Assembly (NCBI GenBank): GCA_900768345.1
Contig: CAAGCO010000004.1
Coordinates: 1-64,000, forward strand
Length of the DNA: 64,000 nt
Direction: 5' to 3'
From: Bacilli bacterium
Lineage (GTDB): Bacteria; Bacillota_I; Bacilli_A; RF39; UBA660
The notes under the pieces are model-generated. The model did not search any database. It was given only the letters and a program-made list of their open reading frames with translations, and had not been told where the DNA came from. Positions 52,417 to 61,041 of the stretch are shown one piece after another. Each line of letters begins with the position of its first letter. Positions within the stretch are counted from its first letter, which is position 1. The position numbers and the translations under genes were made by a program.

Positions 52417-54252
52417 ATGGATTTTTTAGTTATGTTATCTATTACAGAGTTAATTTATACGATTTTGTTTTCTATTATATTTTTTTCAAAAAAGAGAATT
52501 GATAAGAAGGAAAATAAAATTTATTCGTATTTAATGATCGAGACAATGTTTTTACTTTTATTTGGAATAATTTTGTATTTCACTATGAGTAGTGGTGGTG
52601 GCTACTTTATTAATTTGGTTATGAATAAAATATATCTTGTTTTAAATCTTTTATGGATATATTTATTTTTACTATATATTTTATCTACTATTTATTATGA
52701 GAAACTGTTTGGTGATATAAAAAATACTATTTTAAATTTTTCTATAGGTTTTGTTCAATCTGTTTTGGTAATGCTACTTCCACTAAAATTTACAATTAAC
52801 GATTATGGTGCTATGTATGCATATGGTATTGCTTCTACTTTTGTTTATGTTTTATCTACTATATATATAATTGTTTTAGTAATTGTTTTTCTTATTAATA
52901 TTAAGATTTTTAATAAAAAGAAGTATGTTCCTTTATATTTATTCTTTATATTAGGTACTATATGTATGATTGTTCAGGCAATTAATCCATCATTGTTTTT
53001 AGTTGTTCCATTAGAAGCCTTATTAACTGCAGTAATGTATTTCACTATTGAAAACCCTGATGTTAAGATGATTGAACAATTAAATCAAGCTAAAGATGCT
53101 GCTGTTAAAGCTAATCAAGCTAAGAGTGATTTTTTAAGTAGTATGAGTCATGAGATTAGATCTCCTTTAAATGCTATATGTGGTTTTAGTAGTAGTTTAC
53201 TTGAAAATCCTGGTGTTAGTGATGAAGCTAAGGAAGACGTTAAAAATATTATTATGGCAAGTGATTCATTGCTTGACTTAGTAAATGGTATTCTTGATAT
53301 ATCTAAGATTGAAGCCAATAAACTCGAAATAATAGATACAAACTATAACTTTTATAAAATGTTTGATGAACTTGTGTTACTTACTAAAGCTAGAATAGGA
53401 GATAAGCCATTAGAATTTAAATATAGTTATGATGAGAGTATTCCTAAATATTTATATGGAGATGGGATGAGAGTTAAACAAGTAATACTTAATTTACTTA
53501 CTAACTCTGTTAAATATACTAAAGAAGGATTTGTTGAATTTAGAGTAAGAAGTGTTGTTAAAGATAATATAATTCGTTTAATAATAAGTGTTGAGGATTC
53601 TGGTATTGGAATTAAAAAAGAAAACATAGAAAAACTATTTACCAAATTCGAAAGACTTGGAGTTGAAAGAGAAACCACAACTGAAGGAACTGGACTTGGT
53701 CTTGCGATAACTAAAAAATTAGTTGAAATGATGGGTGGTAATGTTGCTGTTCAAAGTATATATGGAAAAGGTAGTATATTCACTTTATCAATAGATCAAA
53801 AGATTGTTAGTGGTGAAGAGTTAAATAAATTAATTACTGAAGAAGAAAAAGAAGAGAAACCTAGTGATGAAGTGGTTGATGCTGCTGGTAAAAAAGTATT
53901 AGTAGTTGATGATAATCAATTAAATCTAAGGGTTGCTGAACGTTTATTAAGTGCATATAAATGTGATATAGAATGTGTTAGTAGTGGTAGCGAATGTATT
54001 ACTAAAATTGCTAATGGGGAAAAGTATGATTTAATATTACTTGATGATATGATGCCTAAGATGAGTGGAAGTGAAACTTTAGTTAAACTTAAAGAAATAG
54101 GTAATTTTGATACACCAGTATGTGTTTTAACAGCTAATGCGATAACTGGTATGAGAGAAGAATATCTTGGTAAAGGTTTTAATGATTATTTAAGTAAACC
54201 AATAGTTAAGGAAGAACTTAATAGAGTAATCAAAAAATATTTGAAGAAATAA
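52417..54252 (+). CDS. Hybrid sensor histidine kinase with receiver domain
   Basis: 611 residues. Six or seven membrane helices (1-210) form the sensor. A short linker leads to HisKA with phospho-His in SSMSHEIRSPLNA (about residue 243). The HATPase domain shows NLLTNSVKYT, EDSGIGIKKENIEKLF and GTGLGLAITKKLVEMMGG. The C-terminal receiver (about 490-611) has VVDDNQLN and phospho-Asp in LILLDDMMPKMSG. The ATG at 52417 is preceded by AGGTGA; the earlier GTG overlaps it. The next gene supplies HPt and a second receiver, completing a phosphorelay. Confidence 0.92.
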   Translation: MDFLVMLSITELIYTILFSIIFFSKKRIDKKENKIYSYLMIETMFLLLFGIILYFTMSSGGGYFINLVMNKIYLVLNLLWIYLFLLYILSTIYYEKLFGDIKNTILNFSIGFVQSVLVMLLPLKFTINDYGAMYAYGIASTFVYVLSTIYIIVLVIVFLINIKIFNKKKYVPLYLFFILGTICMIVQAINPSLFLVVPLEALLTAVMYFTIENPDVKMIEQLNQAKDAAVKANQAKSDFLSSMSHEIRSPLNAICGFSSSLLENPGVSDEAKEDVKNIIMASDSLLDLVNGILDISKIEANKLEIIDTNYNFYKMFDELVLLTKARIGDKPLEFKYSYDESIPKYLYGDGMRVKQVILNLLTNSVKYTKEGFVEFRVRSVVKDNIIRLIISVEDSGIGIKKENIEKLFTKFERLGVERETTTEGTGLGLAITKKLVEMMGGNVAVQSIYGKGSIFTLSIDQKIVSGEELNKLITEEEKEEKPSDEVVDAAGKKVLVVDDNQLNLRVAERLLSAYKCDIECVSSGSECITKIANGEKYDLILLDDMMPKMSGSETLVKLKEIGNFDTPVCVLTANAITGMREEYLGKGFNDYLSKPIVKEELNRVIKKYLKK

Positions 54253-54294
54253 TAAATTATGATATAATAAATTTAGTTAGGTAGGAGACGAGAT

Positions 54295-55074
54295 ATGAGA
54301 GATGTAAATTTGTTAACTAGTAATGGGGTAAATGTAGAAAAAGCTTTAGAATTATTTGGAGATATGGATATGTATGATGCTACTATGTCTGATTTCTTAG
54401 AGATGATAGATCAAAAATTAGCTAATCTTAGAAAATATAGAGAAACTGGTGATATGCCAAATTATGCAATTGAAGTGCATTCTTTAAAGAGCGATGCTCG
54501 TTATTTAGGATTTGTAAGTTTAGCTGATCTTGCTTATCAATTTGAATTAAAAAGCAAAGCTAATGATTTAATGTTTGTTTATGATAATTATAAAACTTTA
54601 CTTGATGAAGCTCACAGAGTAATTAATTTATCTAAAAAATATTTAGGACGTGAAGTTACTGAAAATGTAATTAGTGATATGGTTAGCGGACCTAAAAATG
54701 GAGCTATATTAGTAGTAGATGATTCTAATTTAGTAGCAAACTTTATTAAAAAAATATTTGATGACAGATATGAAGTATTTATTGCTAGTGATGGTGCTCG
54801 TGCAATAGAGATGGTTAGTGGACCAAATGCTGATAAAATTAAAGCATGTTTACTTGATTTAAATATGCCAAATGTAAATGGATTTGAAGTATTAGAATAC
54901 TTTAAAAAGAATAATCTATTTGTTAAAATACCTGTATCTGTTATAACTGGTAATGATACTCGTGATCAAGTAGATGAAGCATTTAATTATCCTATAGTTG
55001 ATTTGTTATCAAAACCATTTAATGAAAGAGATATTAAGAGAATTATAGAAAAAACTATATCAAGTTATAATTAA
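54295..55074 (+). CDS. HPt-receiver phosphorelay protein
   Basis: 259 residues. An N-terminal HPt domain (about 1-115) has the phospho-His62 in EVHSLKSDARYLG. The C-terminal receiver (about 135-255) has VVDDSN and phospho-Asp188 in CLLDLNMPNVNG, plus Lys in LLSKPF. No DNA-binding or catalytic output domain. It should pass phosphate from the hybrid kinase to its own receiver. GTAGGAG precedes the ATG; an extended -10 lies at 54260-54268, so it may also be transcribed separately. Confidence 0.9.
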   Translation: MRDVNLLTSNGVNVEKALELFGDMDMYDATMSDFLEMIDQKLANLRKYRETGDMPNYAIEVHSLKSDARYLGFVSLADLAYQFELKSKANDLMFVYDNYKTLLDEAHRVINLSKKYLGREVTENVISDMVSGPKNGAILVVDDSNLVANFIKKIFDDRYEVFIASDGARAIEMVSGPNADKIKACLLDLNMPNVNGFEVLEYFKKNNLFVKIPVSVITGNDTRDQVDEAFNYPIVDLLSKPFNERDIKRIIEKTISSYN

Positions 55075-55094
55075 GAGTTGAAACTCTTTTTTAT
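55073..55094 (+). terminator. Hairpin terminator
   Basis: AAGAGT (55073-55078) pairs with ACTCTT (55083-55088), then T residues. Overlaps the stop. Confidence 0.6.
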
Positions 55095-55126
55095 TTAGTT
55101 TATTATGGTTATAAGGAGATGATAAA

Positions 55127-56389
55127 ATGGAAGTACCATTTAAAAGATGTAACATATTAATTCCAAAAAAGAATATTGATTATAATTTATGGAGTGTAAT
55201 TGCTTGTGATCAATATACATCTCAATTAGAGTATTGGAATAAAGTTAAAGATTTAGTAGGAGATAAACCTTCTACATATAAGATTACTTTACCTGAAGTA
55301 TATCTTGAAGATGAGAATGTTAATGAAAGAATTGAAAATATTAATAAGACTATGAATGAATACTTGAATAATGATATTTTTGATACTTTAGAAGATTCAA
55401 TGATTTATTTAGAAAGAACTGATTCAACTGGTAAGGTTCGTGAAGGCCTTATCGGTATGATTGATTTAGAAAGTTATGACTATAACTTTGGTAGTAAGAG
55501 TTTAGTTAGAGCTACTGAAAAGACAGTTATAGAAAGAATACCACCTAGAAAGAAAGTTAGAATTAATGCTCCATTAGAGCTTCCTCATATTATGATTCTA
55601 ATTGATGATGAGAAGAGGGAAATAATTGAATCATTAAAGAATAAAGTAAGTAGTGAAGACGTTATATATGACTTTGATTTAATGCTTAATGGTGGACACT
55701 CTAAAGGATATAAATTAAGTGGTCCAGTTATTGATGAAGTAACTAAAAAACTTGAAGCTTTAGGAGAAATTAATTATTTTAATAATAAATATGGTGTTAA
55801 TGAAGAATATCCATGTGTTTATGCGATGGGAGATGGAAATCATAGTTTAGCTACAGCTAAATCATGTTATGAAGAGATTAAGAAAGAATTAGGTGAAGAA
55901 GAAGCTTTAAAGCATCCTAGTAGATATGCATTAGTGGAACTAGTTAATATTCATAGTGATGCACTAGACTTTGAGCCAATTCATAGAGTAATATTTGATT
56001 GTGATGTAGAACATTTATTAACTCAAATGTATAAAAGATTTGCGATTAATACTGATGGTAATGGACAAAAACTTACATATATTACTTCTGCTGGTGAAAA
56101 GACTATTTATATAGAAGATGCTACTAGTAATCTTGCAGTTGGAACGCTTCAAAGTTTCTTGGATGATTATTTACAAGAGTTTGCCGGAAAAATTGATTAT
56201 ATTCATGGAGAAGAAGCAACTCGTGAACTTGCTAGTAAACAAGATAATATAGGATTCTTACTTCCTAAGATGGAAAAGAGTGATTTATTTAAATCAGTTA
56301 TATTAGATGGTGCACTTCCAAGAAAAACATTTAGCATGGGACACTCAGATGATAAGAGATTCTATTTTGAATGTAGAAAGATTAAGTAA
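55127..56389 (+). CDS. DUF1015 family protein
   Basis: 420 residues matching DUF1015: VIACDQYTSQLEYW near the N-terminus, EGLIGMIDLESYDY, the YAMGDGNHSLATAKSCYEE motif (about 236-255), NIHSDALDFEPIHRVIF and the late DNIGFLLPKM. The family is widespread; its biochemical activity is not established. AAGGAG before the ATG. Single-gene unit with a hairpin on the stop codon. Confidence 0.9.
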   Translation: MEVPFKRCNILIPKKNIDYNLWSVIACDQYTSQLEYWNKVKDLVGDKPSTYKITLPEVYLEDENVNERIENINKTMNEYLNNDIFDTLEDSMIYLERTDSTGKVREGLIGMIDLESYDYNFGSKSLVRATEKTVIERIPPRKKVRINAPLELPHIMILIDDEKREIIESLKNKVSSEDVIYDFDLMLNGGHSKGYKLSGPVIDEVTKKLEALGEINYFNNKYGVNEEYPCVYAMGDGNHSLATAKSCYEEIKKELGEEEALKHPSRYALVELVNIHSDALDFEPIHRVIFDCDVEHLLTQMYKRFAINTDGNGQKLTYITSAGEKTIYIEDATSNLAVGTLQSFLDDYLQEFAGKIDYIHGEEATRELASKQDNIGFLLPKMEKSDLFKSVILDGALPRKTFSMGHSDDKRFYFECRKIK

Positions 56390-56406
56390 TTCTTAATCTT
56401 TTTTTG
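56377..56406 (+). terminator. Hairpin terminator
   Basis: AAAGATTAAG (56377-56386), 5-base loop, CTTAATCTTT (56392-56401), T-run. Confidence 0.88.
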
Positions 56407-56478
56407 TGGTATAATTTATTTTGAATTTAATGCAATAATTTTATTATTTAAAACATTATTATTATGAGAGGTAGATTT

Positions 56479-57027
56479 ATGGAGCATGTTTTAAAACTAG
56501 ATAATATTTCTTTAGATGATTATATTCTAGGTATTGCTGATGGCAATACTAAATATTTAGAAAAGTTATATGGCGCCACAAAAGCTTATGTTTTTGGATA
56601 TGCCTTTTCTATTTTGAAGAATATAAATGATAGTGAAGATGTAATGCAAGATGTATTTTTAAATATATATAAAAATGCTCAATTTTATTCATCTAAGAAT
56701 AAGCCTATGGCTTGGATAATCACAATAACAAGAAATTTATGTTTAGAAAAAATAAGACGTAAAAATAAACTTGTGTTTGATGATATAAGTACAGTTGAAC
56801 ACTTACTTTCTAAAAAAGATCTATCTTATGATAAAGTACTTTTAAAAACTATTTTAGAAGAGTTATCTGCTGAAGAAAGGCAAATAGTAGTATTAAATTC
56901 TCTATGTGGATTTACGTTTTTAGAAATAAGTAGGATGTTAGAACTTAAATTATCTACAGTACTCTCAAAATATAATAGAACTATTAAAAAAGTTCGTAGT
57001 AAATATAAGGAGGCAATAAATGAATAA
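56479..57027 (+). CDS. ECF-type RNA polymerase sigma factor
   Basis: 182 residues. Region 2 shows FGYAFSILKNINDSEDVMQDVFLNIYKNA and WIITITRNLCLEKIRRKNK. Region 4 shows LSAEERQIVVLNSLCGFTFLEISRMLELKLSTVLSKYNRTIKKVR (HTH). The ATG at 56479 has GAGGT upstream; the ATG at 56464 contains that site. The next gene overlaps by 8 bases and encodes an RsgI-like membrane protein, its probable anti-sigma. Target promoters not identified. Confidence 0.92.
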   Translation: MEHVLKLDNISLDDYILGIADGNTKYLEKLYGATKAYVFGYAFSILKNINDSEDVMQDVFLNIYKNAQFYSSKNKPMAWIITITRNLCLEKIRRKNKLVFDDISTVEHLLSKKDLSYDKVLLKTILEELSAEERQIVVLNSLCGFTFLEISRMLELKLSTVLSKYNRTIKKVRSKYKEAINE

Positions 57028-58408
57028 AAATATTAAAGATGAATTATATAATGTATTTGATAATATGATATCTTCTAATTATAATGATGTTGCCAAGAAA
57101 ATTAAAAATAATAAAGGAGTTATATTAAATATGGAAAAGAAAAGAAAAAGTAAATTCTTTGTAACTGGTGGTTTTGGTTTAGCTTTTGCTGTTATATTAT
57201 TTTTTGTGGGGTTAATATATTTTAAAAATGGTAATAGTGTTGCTGTTATAGGTATTGATGTTAATCCAAGTTTAGAGCTTAGTATTAATTCTAAGAATAA
57301 AGTAATTGGTGTTAATACAAATAATGAAGATGGTAAAAAAGTATTAGGGGATATGAATTTAAAAGGTAGTAATGTGGATGTAGCAGTTAATGCTATATTT
57401 GGTTCTATGGTTAAAAATGGATATATAAATGAAAATGATAATTCTATTTTAATAAGTATGGTAGAAGGAAATTATGATGTAGATAAACTTGCTAATAATG
57501 TATATAGTTATTTAAAAAATGAAAAATTAAATTCATCAATATTAACACAAAATGTAGATACTACATCTTATGATAAAGATTTATCTAAAAAGTATAATAT
57601 TTCTGTATCTAAAGTTAAACTAATAAGAAGTATTCTTAATAAGAATTCATTATATGATTTTGAAGAATTATCTAAATTAAGTACTAATGAATTAAATATT
57701 TTAGCTAATACAGCTTATAATAAGACAGAAGAAGTAAGTACTGTTGGTACTGCTAGTAAGAGTAATTATATAAGTATAGAGGAAGTTAAAAAAATAGTAT
57801 TTGATGACTCTAAAGTAAATAGTAATATTGTTAAGGATTTAGAAATTGAATATGACTATGATGATGGTATTATGGTTTATGATATAGAATTTATTTCTAA
57901 TAATATTAAATATGATTATGAGATAGATGCTAAAACTGGTAAAATAATCGAAAAAGAAATAGAAAATAAGAACGTTAGTACAAGTACATCTGAAAATTAT
58001 TTATCTAAAGAAAAGATAAAAGAGATTGTGTTTAATAAAACTAAGGTTAAAGATTATTATGATTATGAAATAGAGTTTGAATTTAAGAGTGGAAAAGCTA
58101 TTTATGAAGTTGAATTTGAAACTAAAGATAAAGAATATGATTTAGAACTTGATGCATTAAATGGTAATATAATTAGGTATGAAACTAAGAATAAGAAAGT
58201 AGATACAACTAAATATATAACTAAAAATAAAGCTAGAAGTATCGCACTAAATGATGCTAAAGTTACTAATTACTTTGGTTACGAAATAGAATTCGAAAGC
58301 GATGATGAAACTTATGAAATTAGTTTTGATACTAAAGACAGTGAATACGAATATGTGATAGATGCTAAAACTGGTAAAATAATTGAAAGAGAAGTTGATA
58401 GAGATTAA
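57020..58408 (+). CDS. RsgI-like anti-sigma factor with three PepSY domains
   Basis: 462 residues. A short cytoplasmic N-part (1-45) should bind the sigma. One membrane helix (46-68) leads to an RsgI-type domain (75-235) starting IGIDVNPSLELSIN and NNEDGKKVL. Asn82-Pro83 sits at the place where RsgI proteins are known to self-cleave. Three PepSY repeats follow outside (about 250-313, 329-395, 401-462), each ending in YDxEIDAxTGKII-like sequence. PepSY may act as a peptidase-inhibitor or sensor. AAGGAGG precedes the ATG. An extracellular signal probably releases the sigma through cleavage. Confidence 0.82.
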   Translation: MNKNIKDELYNVFDNMISSNYNDVAKKIKNNKGVILNMEKKRKSKFFVTGGFGLAFAVILFFVGLIYFKNGNSVAVIGIDVNPSLELSINSKNKVIGVNTNNEDGKKVLGDMNLKGSNVDVAVNAIFGSMVKNGYINENDNSILISMVEGNYDVDKLANNVYSYLKNEKLNSSILTQNVDTTSYDKDLSKKYNISVSKVKLIRSILNKNSLYDFEELSKLSTNELNILANTAYNKTEEVSTVGTASKSNYISIEEVKKIVFDDSKVNSNIVKDLEIEYDYDDGIMVYDIEFISNNIKYDYEIDAKTGKIIEKEIENKNVSTSTSENYLSKEKIKEIVFNKTKVKDYYDYEIEFEFKSGKAIYEVEFETKDKEYDLELDALNGNIIRYETKNKKVDTTKYITKNKARSIALNDAKVTNYFGYEIEFESDDETYEISFDTKDSEYEYVIDAKTGKIIEREVDRD

Positions 58409-58420
58409 TTTCTCTTTTTT
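58400..58420 (+). terminator. Weak hairpin terminator
   Basis: AGAGA (58400-58404) pairs with TCTCT (58411-58415), followed by TTTTTT. Short stem. Confidence 0.45.
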
Positions 58421-58466
58421 GTTATAAATTTTTCTTTCATAAATATACTTTACTAGAGGTGGATAA

Positions 58467-58955
58467 ATGAATAGACAAAATTTATGGTTTGTAACATTAT
58501 TTTCATTAATTCTTATTTTGGGTGTTTATTATATTACTCTTCCTAGTGATATATTTAGTAAGTCAGCTTTAGAAAATGTAAATAAGAATGTTGATGTAGT
58601 TGTAACTGAGAATGATAAATTAGTGGCTCTTAGAGTGGAAAGAGATGAAGAAATAAGTTCTGTTATGAGTGAACTTCAAGATAAGATTACTTCACCTTCG
58701 TCATCTACTGAAGTAAAAAACGCTGCTTTTGAGGAATTACAAATACTTAATTTAGCTAAAGGAAAAGAAACGTACTTAGAAGATAAAATACTTAATAATT
58801 TTAAAATTAAATCATTTGTTGAAATAAATAATGATAATATTAAAATTACTATTGCTTCTAGTGAGCATAATACTAAGCTTGCGAATGATATTATGAGAAG
58901 TGTTCAAGAAGAATTTAAAGATAAGAAAAATATAACGATTAAGTTTGAAAAATAG
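58467..58955 (+). CDS. spoIIIAH: SpoIIIAH-like protein
   Basis: 162 residues. NRQNLWFVTLFSLILILGVYYITLP at the N-terminus is the characteristic membrane segment of SpoIIIAH. A coiled segment (about 55-75) and a YscJ/FliF-like ring domain (about 80-160, EELQILNLAKGKETYLED, NDIMRSVQEEF) follow. In Bacillus it forms the mother-cell half of the SpoIIIA-SpoIIQ channel. The other spoIIIA genes are not here. AGAGGTGG before the ATG. Followed by gerE and gerM; GerM is known to assemble with this channel. Confidence 0.85.
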   Translation: MNRQNLWFVTLFSLILILGVYYITLPSDIFSKSALENVNKNVDVVVTENDKLVALRVERDEEISSVMSELQDKITSPSSSTEVKNAAFEELQILNLAKGKETYLEDKILNNFKIKSFVEINNDNIKITIASSEHNTKLANDIMRSVQEEFKDKKNITIKFEK

Positions 58956-58968
58956 GCATATCTCTTTC

Positions 58969-58996
58969 ACATTATTTAAAAGTGTATCATAAATTA
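58969..58996 (+). promoter_or_regulatory. Sigma-K-like promoter upstream of gerE
   Basis: AC (58969-58970), 17 bases, then CATAAATTA (58988-58996) matches the sigma-K consensus AC-N16/17-CATAnnnTA. In Bacillus gerE is a sigma-K gene. The sequence is AT-rich, so chance occurrence is possible. Confidence 0.45.
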
Positions 58997-59032
58997 TCTT
59001 AGAAACATAGGTAAATGTTGAAAGAGGTGTTT

Positions 59033-59239
59033 ATGACAGGAAATATATTAACTAAAAGAGAAAAAAATGTGTTTGAACTTCTAGTACTTAATAAAACTAC
59101 TAAAGAGATTGCTCTTGAACTTGGAATTAGTGAGAAAACTGTTAGAAATCATGTGAGTAATGCCATGCAGAAATTAGGATGTAAGGGAAGAGCAGGGGCT
59201 GTAATTGAACTATTGAAATTAGGAGAAATTTCATTATAA
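59033..59239 (+). CDS. gerE: GerE-type LuxR-family transcription factor
   Basis: 68 residues (74 if the ATG at 59015 is used, the same length as Bacillus GerE). LTKREKNVFELLVLNKTTKEIA, then ISEKTVRNHVSNAMQKLGCKGRAGAVIELL, follows B. subtilis GerE almost residue for residue. It is a stand-alone GerE/LuxR helix-turn-helix, controlling late mother-cell genes such as spore coat. AAGAGGTG lies just before 59033, which is why that start is chosen. Gene identity is strong; role in this organism inferred. Confidence 0.9.
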   Translation: MTGNILTKREKNVFELLVLNKTTKEIALELGISEKTVRNHVSNAMQKLGCKGRAGAVIELLKLGEISL

Positions 59240-59268
59240 TTCACTTTAAAAAGTGAATTTTTAATTTT
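59238..59268 (+). terminator. gerE terminator
   Basis: AATTCACTT (59238-59246), TAAA loop, AAGTGAATT (59251-59259), then T residues. Overlaps the stop. Confidence 0.82.
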
Positions 59269-59290
59269 TAAGTGCATAGTATTTAGTAAT

Positions 59291-60220
59291 ATGATAAAAA
59301 AATATGCGATGAATAAAATTTTTGTTAGTACTTTGATTTTTGGACTTTTACTACTTTTTTATTTAGTACCTAGTCCTTCTTTTGAAGTAGAAATTGGTGA
59401 GAAAGATAGTAAGAAGGAACTTCAAAATATTGTTTATTTACTTGATGAAGATAATTATGTATCTAGAGTTATTAGCTTTTATGATGAAACTGATATTGAA
59501 AAAGTGATTAGAAGTAAAATTAATATTTTAATTAATGGGGATGAGAACTTAGAGAATTTCTATTCTTTGATACCTAAGAAAACTATATTAAAGGATGTAA
59601 GTGTTAAAAAGAATAATGTGTATTTGAATTTTAGTAAAGAGTTATTAAGTGTTAATAAATATATAGAAGAATCTATGGTTGAAGCAATTGTTTATACTCT
59701 TACAGAAATAAATGGAATTAATAATGTATATATAAATGTAGATGGTGAAAAGTTTATAGAACTTCCTAATTCTAAAAAGAGTTTACCATATCCTTTAACA
59801 AGAGGTTTTGGAATAAATAAGAAGTATGATTTAGAAAGTTTAAATGATATTGATAAAACTACTATATACTTTGTTAAAAAAAATAATTCTAGCGAATATT
59901 ATGTTCCGATTACCAAAGTTAGTAATATATCTAGTTCTAAAATAGATATTATTATAGATGAACTTAAAAGTACTGTTAATGCTCAGGATAATCTAAGTAG
60001 TTTTGTATCTAATAATGTTATTCTTGAAGAAAGTAAAATAACTAATGATAAAATAGATTTGATATTCAATGAATATATATTTAGTGATTCATCAAAGAAG
60101 ACTATATTAGAAGAGGTTAAATATGTTGTTTCACAAAGTATTTTTGATAATTTAGATGTAAAAGAGGTTATTTTTAGTACAAAAGATCATAATAATATTG
60201 TAAGTATTAAAAAAAATTAA
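59291..60220 (+). CDS. gerM: GerM-like protein with two GerMN domains
   Basis: 309 residues. A membrane helix or signal (about 8-27) is followed by two GerMN domains, at about 65-160 (VSVKKNNVYLNFSKELL, EAIVYTLTEINGINNVYINVDG) and 195-305 (NDKIDLIFNEYIF, VSQSIFDNLDVKEVIF). In Bacillus GerM helps assemble the SpoIIIAH-SpoIIQ complex and affects germination. No ribosome site; the start lies 8 bases after a possible -10 (TAGTAT, 59277-59282), so it may be leaderless. Second Met at 59309 is an alternative start. Confidence 0.85.
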   Translation: MIKKYAMNKIFVSTLIFGLLLLFYLVPSPSFEVEIGEKDSKKELQNIVYLLDEDNYVSRVISFYDETDIEKVIRSKINILINGDENLENFYSLIPKKTILKDVSVKKNNVYLNFSKELLSVNKYIEESMVEAIVYTLTEINGINNVYINVDGEKFIELPNSKKSLPYPLTRGFGINKKYDLESLNDIDKTTIYFVKKNNSSEYYVPITKVSNISSSKIDIIIDELKSTVNAQDNLSSFVSNNVILEESKITNDKIDLIFNEYIFSDSSKKTILEEVKYVVSQSIFDNLDVKEVIFSTKDHNNIVSIKKN

Positions 60221-60228
60221 AAAAGTAC

Positions 60229-60257
60229 TTGAAAACTGGAAAATAGTGTTGTATAAT
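60229..60257 (+). promoter_or_regulatory. tRNA-Arg promoter
   Basis: TTGAAA (60229-60234), 17-base spacer, TATAAT (60252-60257), 20 bases before the tRNA. Confidence 0.78.
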
Positions 60258-60276
60258 TTAGTAGTAATTTCCAGAT

Positions 60277-60353
<77 letters not shown>

Positions 60354-60365
60354 TATTTAAAAATA

Positions 60366-60388
60366 ATCGCTTATGCGATTTTTTTTAT
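60366..60388 (+). terminator. tRNA-Arg terminator
   Basis: AATCGC (60366-60371), TTAT, GCGATT (60376-60381), T-run. Confidence 0.88.
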
Positions 60389-60438
60389 TGTCATTTTATA
60401 TTTGAAATGCTATACTACTTTGTACGTATGGAGGAGTT

Positions 60439-61041
60439 ATGAGTTTAGTTTCTTATATTAACACTTGCAAGGAAATTAGAAATATTTTAGATTTTTTAAG
60501 AGTTAATTCTGAAAGTTTAACACTTGAAGAAATTAAAAGGTTATACATAAGATATTTATATTTATCTACTAAAATTGGTACTAATAATCCTAAATATAAG
60601 GATTTTGATATGGATTATACTGGTGGTAATTGTTATTGTTATGCTCTTGGCTTTTTAACTCCTGAAAATTTTAATATTCCATACCATAGAATAACTTCTA
60701 GAAATATGTCTCATAATATTGGTTTTATTAGTGGTAAAATTACTAATATATCTAGTAAAGAAGAAATAGTAGATAATTTTTTATTGGATTTAGATTGTCT
60801 TGGAATTAAACATTTCGAAACTGGCGTTAATGATAAAAATAGACATGGTGGATACAAAGTATCTTTATATAATTGCTATGATGATTTTCATTTTTCAAGA
60901 CAAAATATTGATGGTAGTTGGTCTCAAAAGATTGGTTATACAAGCACTATATTAAAGTGCAGTGATCCTTTGAATAATTTATATTACCGCTATATAACTA
61001 CTTTTGAAATAGTTAAACCAGTTGTTAGGAGACTGATATGA
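60439..61041 (+). CDS. Predicted papain-like cysteine hydrolase, copy 1
   Basis: 200 residues, paralogous to the next gene. Shared conserved motifs are NCYCYALG (candidate catalytic Cys, residues about 66-73), SHNIGF, HGGYKVSLY (candidate His) and DFHFSRQNIDGSWSQKIGYTSTI. The DxHxxRQ...DG.WS.K.G pattern is known from bacterial proteins of the NlpC/papain-like fold. No signal peptide, so cytosolic or released without one. GGAG precedes the ATG. Catalytic activity and substrate are inference. Confidence 0.65.
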   Translation: MSLVSYINTCKEIRNILDFLRVNSESLTLEEIKRLYIRYLYLSTKIGTNNPKYKDFDMDYTGGNCYCYALGFLTPENFNIPYHRITSRNMSHNIGFISGKITNISSKEEIVDNFLLDLDCLGIKHFETGVNDKNRHGGYKVSLYNCYDDFHFSRQNIDGSWSQKIGYTSTILKCSDPLNNLYYRYITTFEIVKPVVRRLI

